Below, in pieces: positions 25,901 to 35,663 of a DNA stretch of 64,000 nucleotides. The stretch spans positions 55,575 through 119,574 of the forward strand of contig NZ_FOQM01000025.1 in the NCBI RefSeq assembly GCF_900113735.1, read 5' to 3'. This DNA comes from Bradyrhizobium sp. Gha (lineage in GTDB: Bacteria; Pseudomonadota; Alphaproteobacteria; Rhizobiales; Xanthobacteraceae). The notes under the pieces are model-generated. The model did no database searches, was not told the DNA's origin, and saw only the letters and a program-made list of their open reading frames with translations. Every line of letters starts with the position of its first letter. Within the stretch, counting starts at the first letter, position 1. The translations under genes were made by a program, and so were the position numbers.

Positions 25901-26383
25901 ATGCTCTCGAGGAAGCTATCAATCCTTGCTGTCACTGTGACGGTCGCGGCAAGTTCGCTTGCCCCCTCCATTGCGTTTGCGCAGTTTCCGCCGCCACCGA
26001 TGGCGCCCGTCGCTCCTTCGTCGATCGCGCCAGCAGGGCCCCCACCACTCGCAGCTCTCGGTTCTGCCGCTACTCTCTCTGGTCCCGGCCTTCGCCTGGG
26101 TCCAGCAGCCGGGCCGCGCGTTGATCTCGCCGCGCGAGGTGCTGGCGCCGGGCCGGCTTTCGTCGGCGCCGCGCGGACGTCGGTCAAAATTGGTGGTGCC
26201 GGCTATCGCTACGGCGGCGAGCACGGCTACGGCTATGGCGCGCGCGCCGCGACTTATGTCGGCGCATACGCAGCCGGCGCCTACGCTGGGTACGCCTATG
26301 GGGGGACGCGCTCGAGCGACACCTCCAGTAGCGAATGCCGTTACGTTTACAGCCGCCATCGCAGGTATCTTGTCTGCGATTAG
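25901..26383 (+). CDS. secreted Ala/Gly/Pro-rich protein (160 aa)
   Basis: The start at 25901 is preferred over an ATG at 25889 because GGAG lies six bases before it. A signal peptide (MLSRKLSILAVTVTVAASSL, cleavage after AFA) is followed by a Pro/Ala-rich part (QFPPPPMAPVAP) and a Gly/Tyr-rich part with short repeats (YGGEHGYGYGARAATYVGAY). It ends in a Cys-pair CRYVYSRHRRYLVCD. This Gly/Tyr-rich, C-terminal Cys pattern resembles small periplasmic or outer-surface proteins of rhizobia. It lies 13 bases after the pump gene and may belong to its transcript. Confidence 0.65.
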   Translation: MLSRKLSILAVTVTVAASSLAPSIAFAQFPPPPMAPVAPSSIAPAGPPPLAALGSAATLSGPGLRLGPAAGPRVDLAARGAGAGPAFVGAARTSVKIGGAGYRYGGEHGYGYGARAATYVGAYAAGAYAGYAYGGTRSSDTSSSECRYVYSRHRRYLVCD

Positions 26384-26653
26384 CCTTTGAGCACGGCCCA
26401 TCTGAATAGATGCGGCCTCGCCGATGGCATAGTGAGTCTCAGCATCAACCAGATTGCGGAAGCAAATATGAACTGATGTTTGTCATGCTCCGAAGCTGCG
26501 TGCTCGTCACCGCCATTGACCTGCCGGCCGACGGTGCTCGGCCGATAGCGATGTCAACCTGGCGTCAGCGTCATTCAACGCAAGGCGACCAACTAGCATG
26601 CTGCTGGACAACATTCCCAACTTTGATCACTTTGCAGCATTTTGAGAGCAAGA

Positions 26654-27649
26654 ATGTTGGACCTCTTGAAGAGAGGCACCGAAGAAAGCTTCGGCCTGAT
26701 CGAGCGTGAACTGCGATGCGGACTGTGGAGCTGGAATCTGCGTACCAATGAAATGCACTGGTCGCGCGGGTATTATGATCTTCTGGGCATCGAGCCGGGA
26801 AGGGTAACGCCATCCTTTGCGGCCATCCTCCAGGTCACCCATCCCGACGATCGCAGCGCGCAGGCGGAGGTTGAGCGGGTCATCCAAAAGGCCTCAACCA
26901 TCAGGCGGAAATTCCGCGTCATTCGCCCGGGCGGCAGCATCGCCTGGATCTACTGTCAGCTCATCGTCTTCGTGGACTCGGAGGGGGCGGCAGAGAAGGC
27001 AATCGGCGTCTGCACGGATATCACGGCTCGCGAGGATCAGCTGAACCGGCTGCGGATTGCCGACGAGCGGTATCGTGCCCTCATCAAGGCTGCCGGAGCC
27101 GTGGTATGGATCGCCAAATTGGACGGTCGAATCCACGAACTCGTAAATTGCGATCATGGCAGCCAGCTCGTTGCGTCCGAATCTGGTTGGCTCCAGCTCG
27201 TCCATCCAGACGACCAGGAGAAGATGCTCAGAGTATGTGCGGCGGCAAGCCGGGAGAAACGCGGCTATGACGTGGTGCACCGCTTTCTCCAAGCCGACGG
27301 CACTTTCAGGTGGATGCGTTCCACTGGTCAACCGATGCTGGATGACGCTGGGAATATCAAGGAGTGGCTCGGCATCAGCGTTGATCTCGACCGCAATACG
27401 GCGCGTTCCGGCGCCCACCGCATCACCGGGGCGCAAATTAGGGCTGCGCGCGGCCTGCTGCGATGGTCGGTGTTGGATCTGGCGCAGGCTGCGGGCAGCA
27501 CGCGTGCGACCATCCGTCGCCTCGAGGAGCTGGACGGCGCTCCATCGCACAACGACCCGGCGCTTCCTTTGATCGAAGCGGCTCTTGCAAGAGCGGGTGT
27601 CGAATTCCTGTTTCCAGAAGCAGGCAAGCCTGGCGTGCGTCCCCGCTAA
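26654..27649 (+). CDS. PAS-PAS-XRE regulatory protein
   Basis: Two PAS domains: residues ~12-130 (CGLWSWNLRTNEMHWSRGYY, later WIYCQLIVFVDSEG and CTDITARE) and ~140-255 (RALIKAAGAVVWIAKLDGRI, LQLVHPDDQEKML, WLGISVDLDRN). The C-terminal ~65 residues carry an XRE-like helix-turn-helix: QIRAARGLLRWSVLDLAQAA and TRATIRRLEELDGAP. It therefore couples small-molecule or redox sensing to DNA binding, without kinase or GGDEF output. No membrane segments. ATG 26654 chosen over a TTG at 26642. It is next to globin-based sensors, so gas or redox input is plausible. Confidence 0.82.
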   Translation: MLDLLKRGTEESFGLIERELRCGLWSWNLRTNEMHWSRGYYDLLGIEPGRVTPSFAAILQVTHPDDRSAQAEVERVIQKASTIRRKFRVIRPGGSIAWIYCQLIVFVDSEGAAEKAIGVCTDITAREDQLNRLRIADERYRALIKAAGAVVWIAKLDGRIHELVNCDHGSQLVASESGWLQLVHPDDQEKMLRVCAAASREKRGYDVVHRFLQADGTFRWMRSTGQPMLDDAGNIKEWLGISVDLDRNTARSGAHRITGAQIRAARGLLRWSVLDLAQAAGSTRATIRRLEELDGAPSHNDPALPLIEAALARAGVEFLFPEAGKPGVRPR

Positions 27650-27865
27650 ATTGGCGTCTGACCTGCACCGATCATGCAAAATTGGTCGAGTTGTCGATCG
27701 CCAACGCGCCATCTCGCAAATCTGGCGTTCGGTTGCCCAGAATCGTGCATCGCCAATCCTGGATTGCCGCATAAGCCGAACCGCACGCGCCAATTTTGCC
27801 TAACAGAAGGTTAGCAGGGCCGGTATTATTGTTCGGCACGTTGGGCTCCGGCAAGGCGTGCGGGC

Positions 27866-28326
27866 ATGATGACACAGATCATTCGGTACCTCAGAATCGA
27901 CACGCGCACTCAGCTCCTTGCGGAGCAGCTGTGGAATTTGGCCGAGGGCCCAAGTAGCCAAATCATCGCTGAGTTCTACAGGCGAACGCGGCAGTCGCAT
28001 CCCGGCGTTCTTCTGGATGAGCACACCGTCAGCCGGCTCATGATCAAGCAGAGGGAACACTGGCATTCGCTGTTCAACAGCAGAGTCGATCAGGCCTATC
28101 TGCGCAGGGCGACCAAGGTGGGGATCATGCACCATGAAGTCGGGCTCGATCCCAAGTGGTATGTCGCCGGTTACGCCCTGATGAAGGCGGGCCTCGCCGA
28201 ACAATTGCTGTTCGACGCCTCGATTCCGCTGCGCTCAAACCAGCTCTCGTCGTCACGTCCGAACAATATATGGCCGTCGACATGGCGCTTACTCTCTCAA
28301 GCTATTCCGACTGGCTCGTCGACTAG
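27866..28326 (+). pseudogene. stand-alone protoglobin sensor domain, frameshifted
   Basis: Residues 1-110 are a protoglobin/HemAT-type sensor, with the proximal His region KVGIMHHEVGLDPKWYVAGY closely matching the downstream globin-coupled gene. After about 28200 the frame changes. The original frame then yields non-homologous sequence to 28372, whereas the shifted frame reads VRRLDSAALKPALVVTSEQY and ALTLSSYSDWLVD before a TAG at 28324-28326, which is the expected globin C-terminal helix. One base was lost or gained near 28195-28215. An ATG at 27866 starts MMTQIIRYLRID. Confidence 0.75.
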
Positions 28327-28384
28327 CTGTTTCGGTGCCGAACTCCCAGCCATTTTTCGCAATCAGATTTGAAAGGACTTAACG

Positions 28385-29740
28385 ATGACCAACCTAGCTG
28401 TGTGCCTCGCATCCGGCGAGGATCGCCAGGCCAGAATGCGGTTCATGGGAATCACATCTCGCAGCGGCGAGCTGTTGCGGGAATTCTGGGTTATCGCCGA
28501 ACCTGCTGTGCCGTGCATTCTTGACGGCTTCTACCGGCACGTCACGAGCGAACCCCAGCTTGCCGCACTGATTGGGAGCGATATTCCCAGACTGAAGACG
28601 GCCCAGGGCACGCACTGGGCGCGGCTGTTCAATGGTCGGTTCGACGACGAATACTTGAAAGGGGTTCGTGCCATCGGCATGGTCCACAACAAGATCGGCC
28701 TTGAGCCGCGCTGGTACATTGGCGGATACAACTTTGTCCTGAACCAACTCGTCTCGCTTGCGGTCCGGCGATATCGCTGGCGTCCGGCGCACCTGTCCGA
28801 GTTGTTGAATGCTGTTAATTGCGCCGTGATGCTCGACATGGAGATCGCCATCTCCGTCTATCAGGAGGCCATGCTTGCCGAGCGGGAAAGTCGTCAAGAG
28901 GCGATCCGCGCCGCCATCAGAAGCTTCGATGCCCGGATGAAAACGGTCGTGGGTACGATCGGCGGCGCGGCCGGCAATCTTCAGAGCGCCGCCAATGCCC
29001 TCGCTGCGAGCGCTTCGCGGTCGACCCAGCAGTCCAGCGTGGTAGCCGCCGCCTCGGAAGAAGCATCGACGAATGTGCAGGCCGTTGCCGCATCGACCGA
29101 GCAACTGACCTCGTCAATTCAGGAGATTGGGCGTCAGGTGTCTGAATCGACGAAGATCGTCCAGACCGCGGTGGAGCAGTCGGCCCGCTCCGGCGACACG
29201 GTCCAGAACCTTGCGAGAGCGGCCCAGCGAATTGGCGACGTGGTGGAACTGATCAGCACCATCGCGGGGCAGACCAATCTGCTCGCCCTCAATGCCACGA
29301 TCGAAGCAGCGCGCGCCGGCGAGGCCGGCCGCGGCTTCGCCGTCGTTGCTTCCGAGGTCAAAGCCCTGGCGGAGCAGACGGCAAAGGCCACAGGCGAGAT
29401 TGGTGAGCAGATCCTCTCGATTCAAGGCGCAACGAAGGACTCGGTGGGGGCTATCCAGGACATCGGCCGCACGATCGGGTCCGTCAGCGAGATCGCTACC
29501 GTCATAGCGGCAGCCGTGGAAGAGCAGGGCGTGGCTACCGCGGAGATCGCGCGTAACGTGCAGCAGGCGGCCCTGGGCACGCACGAGGTGTCAAGCAACA
29601 TCACCGGCGTGAGCCAGGCGGCCGCTCAAACCCGGCAGACCGCGGAAAAGCTTCTGGGCGCGTCTGAAGAGCTGTCCATTCAAGCTGCGGCCCTTCGCTC
29701 GGAAGTGGAGACATTCTTTGCCGAGATCCGGGCGGCCTAG
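28385..29740 (+). CDS. globin-coupled methyl-accepting sensor (HemAT-like)
   Basis: Soluble 451-residue sensor. Residues ~15-165 form a heme-binding protoglobin domain; the proximal His is probably His101 (AIGMVHNKIGLEPRWYIGGY). Residues ~185-450 are a methyl-accepting signalling domain with the hairpin tip NLLALNATIEAARAGEAGRG and FAVVASEVKALAEQT. There is no membrane segment, so it senses oxygen or another gas in the cytoplasm and signals to a chemotaxis-type kinase. No cheA/cheW genes lie in the window. It follows the broken protoglobin gene and precedes a c-di-GMP enzyme gene, suggesting an oxygen-response block. Confidence 0.92.
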   Translation: MTNLAVCLASGEDRQARMRFMGITSRSGELLREFWVIAEPAVPCILDGFYRHVTSEPQLAALIGSDIPRLKTAQGTHWARLFNGRFDDEYLKGVRAIGMVHNKIGLEPRWYIGGYNFVLNQLVSLAVRRYRWRPAHLSELLNAVNCAVMLDMEIAISVYQEAMLAERESRQEAIRAAIRSFDARMKTVVGTIGGAAGNLQSAANALAASASRSTQQSSVVAAASEEASTNVQAVAASTEQLTSSIQEIGRQVSESTKIVQTAVEQSARSGDTVQNLARAAQRIGDVVELISTIAGQTNLLALNATIEAARAGEAGRGFAVVASEVKALAEQTAKATGEIGEQILSIQGATKDSVGAIQDIGRTIGSVSEIATVIAAAVEEQGVATAEIARNVQQAALGTHEVSSNITGVSQAAAQTRQTAEKLLGASEELSIQAAALRSEVETFFAEIRAA

Positions 29741-29765
29741 CGTGTCATCAGAGCTTGACGACACA

Positions 29766-31981
29766 ATGATTGGACCGACTATGGATGTGGAGATCGCGAC
29801 AGTTGACATGGACAATGCGCTTTCAGCGTCGTGCGATCCACGTCGATTTGGTCAGCTTGCGAGGCGGAGCGTGCCTAAGGCAGAAGTAAACTGGGAGCAA
29901 CTGCTCCACACCGCCATCGAAAGCAGCTCTCATGGCCTGTGTGTCTTCGACGGCCAATCCAGGCTGGTGATAGGTAATGAACAGCACCGCAGCCTCTATT
30001 CGCTGACATCTTCCGAGGTCTCGCCGGGCCGCTCAGTGGAGGATGTTCTGAAGGGCCGTCATGCCCGCGTTCTCGCAGCGATGAAAAATGTCCAGTTAGC
30101 CGACTACCTGGCGGCGATTCAGCGGGGCGAAGACTTCCAGACGACGTATGAATTGCAGATGGGTCGTTCATCGAGCTCGATATGCATCCCATGTCTGACG
30201 GTGGCTTCGTCGAAAGGCACCGAGATGTCACCGAGCTTCGTCTCGCAGAGCTCCGAGCCGAGGCGGCAAGGCAGGAGCTGATCGAGAAGCAATATGCGAT
30301 CGATCAGGCCGTCATCGTCGCGATCACTGACGTCCGGGGTACGATCACTTACGCCAACGATCGATTTTGCGAGGTCAGTGGATACAACCGGGAGGAGCTG
30401 GTTGGAAACAACCACCGCCTCCTGAAATCGGGGCTTCATGCCCCAGAAATTTTTCGGCAGATGTACCGTCGCCTCGCCAAAGGGGGCGTCTGGCGGGGCG
30501 AGCTTTGCAACAGGGCGAAAAGCGGGGAGCTCTACTGGGTCGACACCGTGATCACACCCCAGCTTGGTTCAAACGGCAAGCCGGTCGCGTACATGGCGAT
30601 CCGGGTCGACATTACTGCTCGAAAGAAGGCCGAAGCCCAAGTGTACTATGCGGCCCGTCACGATGCGTTAACTGACCTGTTGAACAGAGCCGCCTTGCTC
30701 GAAGATCTGTTGAACCGGCTCGCACACGCAAAGGCAAGCGAACAGGAGCTGATCGTCTACTTGCTGGATCTCGACGGCTTCAAGTCGGTGAATGATACGC
30801 TGGGGCATGCTGCCGGCGACGCCTTGCTCAAGCAACTGAGCAGGCGCCTGAAATCGGCTTCCTCCGATGGTGATCTGATTGCCCGCCTGGGAGGCGACGA
30901 GTTCGCAATCGTACAGTTCAGCTCTGGAGAGTGTCGCGAACAGGCGGAAAGACTTGCGATCACCCTCCTCGAAACCGTGGCGATACCGTTCTCGATCGAG
31001 GCACAGGACGTGTCGATCGGGGTGAGTATCGGATTGGCGTTCGCTCCGCTGCACGGCTCTACGGCTTCAGAACTGCTCTATAAGGCGGATCTGGCCCTCT
31101 ACCGCGTTAAGGCCGAGGGACGAAACGGATATCGGTTCTTCGAAGAAGAGATGCACAGGAACGCTCAATCCCGCAATCGGCTCGTCAACGAACTTCGCGA
31201 GTCCGTGGCCCGGGGCGATTTCGAATTGCACTATCAACCCATCTTTGATGCGAAGACGCTGCAGCCAAGTGTGATGGAGGCCTTGGTGCGATGGCGTCAC
31301 CCATCTCAAGGCCTGCTTTACCCGGACCAATTCATTGGAATCGCTGAAGAGACCGGCCTAATAGAGCCCTTGGGCCGGTGGATTCTTCGGCAGGCGTGCG
31401 CAGACGCCGCGTCTTGGCGTAAGGGGGTCAAAGTTGCCGTCAACTTGTCTCCTGAACAGTTCCGCGGTCCGGCGTTGTTCGACGTTGTCCTAAGAACGCT
31501 GCTGGAAACAGGTATGTCACCTGATCGGCTTGAGTTCGAAGTCACAGAATCCATGCTGCTGCAGGAGAAGGAGGAGAATCTTCTTCTCTTTCGTCAGCTC
31601 AAGAACATCGGGATATCAATAGCGCTGGACGATTTCGGTGTGGGATACGCTTCGATCCGTTCGGTCGTCTCATTTCCTTTTGACAAGGTGAAGATCGACC
31701 GTTCGTTCACGAGAGACGTGGTCAATCAACCGGCGAGCAGGACGGTTGTGGCGTCAATCATGACCTTGGCCCGAGGCTTAGGCGTCCAGGTCACTGCAGA
31801 GGGCATTGAGACGCCGGATCAGCTGGAATACCTGCGAAGCCAAGGAGTAGATCTGTTCCAGGGTTATTTGCTGGGTAGACCAGCACCGGCTCATCTGAGT
31901 GAGTGGATTAGCGCCAATCCCGTTAGGCCACCTGAGTGCGGCCATCCTCTGGCTCCGATACAAAGGGCGCACGCAATTTAA
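29766..31981 (+). pseudogene. PAS-PAS-GGDEF-EAL c-di-GMP protein, frameshifted in linker
   Basis: Two pieces of one gene. The first frame (to about 30156) encodes a PAS-like domain: TAIESSSHGLCVFDGQSRL. The second frame starts effectively at DGSFIELDMHPMSDGGFVER and carries a second PAS (ITDVRGTITYANDRFCEVSG), a cyclase domain with intact RLGGDEF (30887-30907) and a phosphodiesterase domain with intact MEALVRWR (31276-31299). It ends LARGLGVQVTAEGIETPDQL and the C-terminal tail. Joining needs one base change near 30155. The downstream half alone (from ~30182) could still be made as an active PAS-GGDEF-EAL enzyme. Alternatively a sequencing error hides an intact gene. Confidence 0.8.
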
Positions 31982-32880
31982 GCAAGCAGCGGGCCTCTCC
32001 ACGGAAGCTGGCCCGTGCGTGAGAAGAGCAGGTCGAATTGCTGCGAGGCGCTAGGTGCTCTCTCCGGATTTCCGAATGACTCACATCCTGATTGCGTCGT
32101 TGCTGACAAAGCGCAGAAGGCTTTGCATCTTCACTTGCGGTCCGATCGTGGCCTGTATACTCTAACCATTCTCAGGTCTGGGGGCAGGCCAAGTGTAAAC
32201 AGCCAACCCTTCCATTTCAGTTTGGCATAGTTTCAGCGCCTGCACCACGCGGCCGAAGAACGAAGCCGCCCTGCCGGAGTGACAACAGCGATCGAGACGT
32301 TGACGCTGCTCGGCGTATTCGGCGCTTCAACGATAGGCGTAGTGCTGGTGCTGAACCGCGGCAGCGTTCGGCAACTGGACCCCAGTGGAAGGATCCGCAT
32401 CGGGGTCGACGCAAGCTCTAGAGGGACCCGAAACGTTGCTATCGAGCCAAAGCTCCCGAGGCGGGAGTTTTGGCATCACAGTGTAAAGTTTCTTAGCCGG
32501 TCGATTTGCGGGCGCCTGCTCATGTTAGAACGCGTCCGACGACGCTCGTGGCGTGTCGCAAAGCGGGCTTGCATCGCAGGGAAATACCTGGCGTCGCTGC
32601 CGGCCTGTCTTAATTCAAAAGATGAGGCGCAGGTGTCCTGAACTCGGTGGGCGGACATCATTCGAAGCTGCAACCAAACCATTATGAGCGGCGGGACATC
32701 GGCGAGCTTCATTGATTTTGCTGCGGTTTCGTTTGATTTCAATGGCGTTCGTCCCGTTTCGATCAGGCTGTTTCTGGTGCGAAACTGGCGCGGCCAGTCC
32801 GAGCTTTCAGCTTTTGTTCCCTTATCTTCCGCCTCCGAATTGAGCCGCGGGCAGAGCAAGGCGCCAACCTCCGATTGGCG
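31982..32880. other. 900-bp stretch without supported gene
   Basis: No convincing coding region. A GTG at 32279 opens a frame with one hydrophobic segment (LTLLGVFGASTIGVVLVLN) that might be a tiny membrane protein, but the rest looks random. No tRNA or insertion sequence seen. It separates the sensory block from the catabolic operon. Confidence 0.5.
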
Positions 32881-33486
32881 CTATCGACCGCTGCGGCGCG
32901 TTGCGCGCCGCTTCTTGCGGGAGTCGGGCGGACTCGCTGTGGAGGCCCGCTGATCCTCCTGCAAACTGAGCATAGCCTGCACATGTACGGCCAGCTTCAA
33001 CGCACTATCAGCGTTTGACGCGAGCCGGGACAGGAGCTGGGCCAGCATTTTGAACTCCTCGCGCGTCAGCAATCCAAACAGCGCGTCGTTGACCGGTCGC
33101 TGCAAAGTGGCAAGGCGGATCAACAGGCTCATTCCTCGCTGGGTGAGAGCAAGTTGCACCCGACGTCCGTCCTCGGGATGGGGGGTTTTCTCGAGAAAGC
33201 CATCGGACACCAGTTTGTTGATCTCGTTGGTGACGAAGGCGCCGCTCAGGTACAGCCGTTCGGCGACCTGATTCACGCCCATCGGTTCTTCCGCGCTCGA
33301 ATTCTTGATCGCGATCAGGATCAAATATTGGGTCGGCGACAGGTCTACGAAGCCTGCGAATATTTCCCGGCAGGCTTCTAGACCGCGTCCGAACGCGAAA
33401 TAGTCGTAGAGCAGGCCGCGAAGCGTGCGGTCTCCTTCCTTATCGAGCAGCTCGGGTTTCGACGCCGTCAAAAGCGCATCGGTCAC
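32881..33486 (-). CDS. MarR-family transcriptional regulator (201 aa)
   Basis: Winged-helix MarR protein. The fold runs from residue ~25 to 165: LSPTQYLILIAIKNSSAEEP, VNQVAERLYLSGAFVTNEIN (recognition helix region), then LEKTPHPEDGRRVQLALTQRG, the wing with the conserved D-x-R motif. A C-terminal Arg/Lys-rich tail (SRKKRRATRRSGR) is unusual and may aid DNA contact. It is divergent from the flavin-reductase/HpaB operon across a 151-base gap with a palindrome at 33577-33595, so it probably represses that operon until a phenolic or other substrate binds. Confidence 0.9.
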   Translation of the reverse strand: MTDALLTASKPELLDKEGDRTLRGLLYDYFAFGRGLEACREIFAGFVDLSPTQYLILIAIKNSSAEEPMGVNQVAERLYLSGAFVTNEINKLVSDGFLEKTPHPEDGRRVQLALTQRGMSLLIRLATLQRPVNDALFGLLTREEFKMLAQLLSRLASNADSALKLAVHVQAMLSLQEDQRASTASPPDSRKKRRATRRSGR

Positions 33487-33576
33487 GCGGTCAATCTCCT
33501 CACCAAATCATGGCGTTGCGGCTTGCTTAACAAGCACGCATGCGCCGGCCCAGCAAGTGGGCTTGACATTCCACAC

Positions 33577-33595
33577 TAGCTTTGCGAGAAAGCTA
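33577..33595. promoter_or_regulatory. putative MarR operator (7-5-7 palindrome) near TTGACA
   Basis: TAGCTTT and AAAGCTA are exact reverse complements separated by five bases, placed 43 bases before the flavin reductase ATG (33638). A TTGACA hexamer lies at 33563-33568, immediately upstream. Size and position suit a MarR dimer site controlling the divergent catabolic operon. Confidence 0.6.
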
Positions 33596-33637
33596 TCTGA
33601 GAATTATACGTCAGAACCAGGCGACGAGGCAGTGTCC

Positions 33638-34156
33638 ATGGAGGATCGTGCATTCAGGCGTGCTCTCGGGGAATTCGCCACCGGCGTTGCGGTGGTGACC
33701 GCACGGGGGAAGGGCGAAGAGCTCATCGGCATGACCATGAGCTCGTTCAACTCCGTTTCACTCGATCCGCCGCTGGTCCTGTTCAGCGTCGACCGCAAGG
33801 CAAAAAGCCTGCCTGCGATGCTCGAAGCCAAGGGCTTTGCCGTCAACATTCTCGCGCGCGATCAGGAGCAGATCTCCAACCAATTCGCGCGCGCTCTCTC
33901 CGACAAATGGGACCAGGTGAAGACGTCGGTCGGCCATACCGAGGCGCCCCTGATCTCGGGCGCGATGGCGCATTTCGAATGTGCACCGTACGCGGTCTAC
34001 GAGGGCGGCGACCACGTGATCTTCGTGGTCCGTGTCATCAGGCACGCGAGCCGCGCCGAAGCGGCCGCTCCTCTGATTTTCTTCCGCGGCCGCTACCGCG
34101 ATCTCGTCGATGAAACCGAGCGCGAGCCGACCTGGCCGCTTCCCATTCACTACTAG
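33638..34156 (+). CDS. hpaC: flavin reductase of two-component monooxygenase (HpaC type)
   Basis: Supplies reduced flavin to the downstream oxygenase. The 172-residue product is a flavin-reductase-like FMN-binding domain: FRRALGEFATGVAVVTA near the start, GMTMSSFNSVSLDPPLVLFS (flavin contact), FAVNILARDQ and a His-containing GGDHVIFVVRV segment near the end. The ATG at 33638 opens MEDRAFRRALG; upstream codons have no homologous character. It precedes the HpaB-like gene by 20 bases. Substrate identity is not evident. Confidence 0.9.
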   Translation: MEDRAFRRALGEFATGVAVVTARGKGEELIGMTMSSFNSVSLDPPLVLFSVDRKAKSLPAMLEAKGFAVNILARDQEQISNQFARALSDKWDQVKTSVGHTEAPLISGAMAHFECAPYAVYEGGDHVIFVVRVIRHASRAEAAAPLIFFRGRYRDLVDETEREPTWPLPIHY

Positions 34157-34176
34157 CTTTGAACCGGAGATCTGCG

Positions 34177-35646
34177 ATGCGCAGCGCAAAGGAATATCTG
34201 TCAGGCCTGAAGGACGGCCGCACCATCTACATCAACGGCGCCTCGGTCGGCGATGTCACGACGCACCATGCCTTCCGCAACCTCGCCACCTCCATGGCGG
34301 GCCTGTTCGACTTCGCGAGCGCGTCCGACAACACGGAGCTGATGACCTTCGATACGGGCGCAGGTCGCGCCAACCGCATCTGGCAGCTTCCGACCTCCTA
34401 TGCTGAGCTCGTGATGCGGCGCAAGGCGCTGGAGGCATGGGCCTCGCTGCATGCCGGCTTCATGGGCCGTGCCCCGGACCACGTCGCGTCCTGCATTTCC
34501 GGGCTCTACATGGGGCTCGACGTCTTCAAGGCCTATGATCCCGCCCGCGCCGGCGCGCTCGAGAGCTACTACCGCTACGCCCGCGACAAGGACCTCTACC
34601 TCACTTACGTCATCATCAATCCGCAGGCCGACCGTTCGAAGAGTGCGGCCGAACAGGCCGATCCGTTCCTCACCGCCGGCGTCGTCGACCGCGACGCGGA
34701 AGGGATCACGATCCGCGGCGCCAAGATGCTCGCCACCGGCGGTGTGGTCGCCGACGAGGTGTTCGTCACGACGATCCAGCCGATGCGACCCGGCGAAGAG
34801 CGCTATGCGATGTCCTTCGCGATTCCGATGAACACGAAGGGCCTCAAGATGCTGTCGCGGAAATCCTATGAGGATGCGGCCGGCGCAGTGTTCGACAATC
34901 CGTTGTCGAGTCGTTTCGACGAGAACGACTCGGTTCTCTACTTCGATGACGTGAAGGTGCCGTGGGACCGAGTCTTCATCGAAGGCAATGTCGACATGTG
35001 CCAGAAGCAGTTTCACGCCACGCCCTGCCACGTCTACCAGAACTATCAGGCGATGGTCCGCCTGAGCGTGAAGCTCAAGTTCCTGACCGGCCTTGCCCAT
35101 CGGACTGCCGACATGAACGGCGTCACCCAGTTCCCGCAGGTGCGCGAGATGCTCGGCCAGCTCGCGGCCGAGACCGGCATGGTCGACGCGCTGGTGGCTG
35201 CGATGGAGGCCAAAGGCACGCAGGTCGGTCCCTACTTCATCCCGGACCGGCATACGCTCTACTCCGCGCAGGTGCTGACGCAGCAACTCTACGGCAACGT
35301 CATCAACACGCTCCGCGAGCTCGCCGGCGGTGGCATGATCATGCTGCCTTCGTCGGTCGCGGATTTCGACAATCCCGAGATCGCGGCCCTGATCGGCAAG
35401 ACCCAGCAGTCGCCTAAGGCTAACTCGCATGACCGCGTGAAGTTCTACAAGCTCGCCTGGGACGCGGTCGGCTCCGAGTTCGGCTCGCGTCACCAGCAAT
35501 ACGAGATGTTCTACGCCGGCGCGACTTTCGTCACCAAGGGTCACTCCTACCGCACCTACGATTGGGCCGGCGCCGACCGGTTGGTCCAGGCCATGCTCGA
35601 TTCCTACGACCTCAACGGCGTCTCGACCGCCAGCAAAGCCGCCTGA
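34177..35646 (+). CDS. hpaB: HpaB-type FADH2-dependent monooxygenase
   Basis: A 489-residue protein of the 4-hydroxyphenylacetate 3-monooxygenase family, which hydroxylates phenolic rings with reduced flavin from a partner. It starts MRSAKEYLSGLKDGRTIYIN, then shows the acyl-CoA-dehydrogenase-like core: FKAYDPARAGALESYYRYAR, LTYVIINPQADRS, ITIRGAKMLATGGVVADEVF, and near the C-terminus LAGGGMIMLPSSVADFDNPE and YDLNGV. The ATG at 34177 has CCGGAGA nine bases upstream. The family also includes anthranilate, chlorophenol and other hydroxylases, so the true substrate may not be 4-hydroxyphenylacetate. Neighbouring transporter and hydrolases argue for a catabolic role. Confidence 0.88.
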   Translation: MRSAKEYLSGLKDGRTIYINGASVGDVTTHHAFRNLATSMAGLFDFASASDNTELMTFDTGAGRANRIWQLPTSYAELVMRRKALEAWASLHAGFMGRAPDHVASCISGLYMGLDVFKAYDPARAGALESYYRYARDKDLYLTYVIINPQADRSKSAAEQADPFLTAGVVDRDAEGITIRGAKMLATGGVVADEVFVTTIQPMRPGEERYAMSFAIPMNTKGLKMLSRKSYEDAAGAVFDNPLSSRFDENDSVLYFDDVKVPWDRVFIEGNVDMCQKQFHATPCHVYQNYQAMVRLSVKLKFLTGLAHRTADMNGVTQFPQVREMLGQLAAETGMVDALVAAMEAKGTQVGPYFIPDRHTLYSAQVLTQQLYGNVINTLRELAGGGMIMLPSSVADFDNPEIAALIGKTQQSPKANSHDRVKFYKLAWDAVGSEFGSRHQQYEMFYAGATFVTKGHSYRTYDWAGADRLVQAMLDSYDLNGVSTASKAA

Positions 35647-35663
35647 TCCGAAGGAGACAATCC

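Noticed and set aside
34201..35544. Long minus-strand open frame opposite the HpaB-like gene
   Set aside because: It is the mirror of a highly biased GC-rich coding frame; its residues are His/Arg/Val-rich without any family pattern, and the plus-strand gene is unambiguous.
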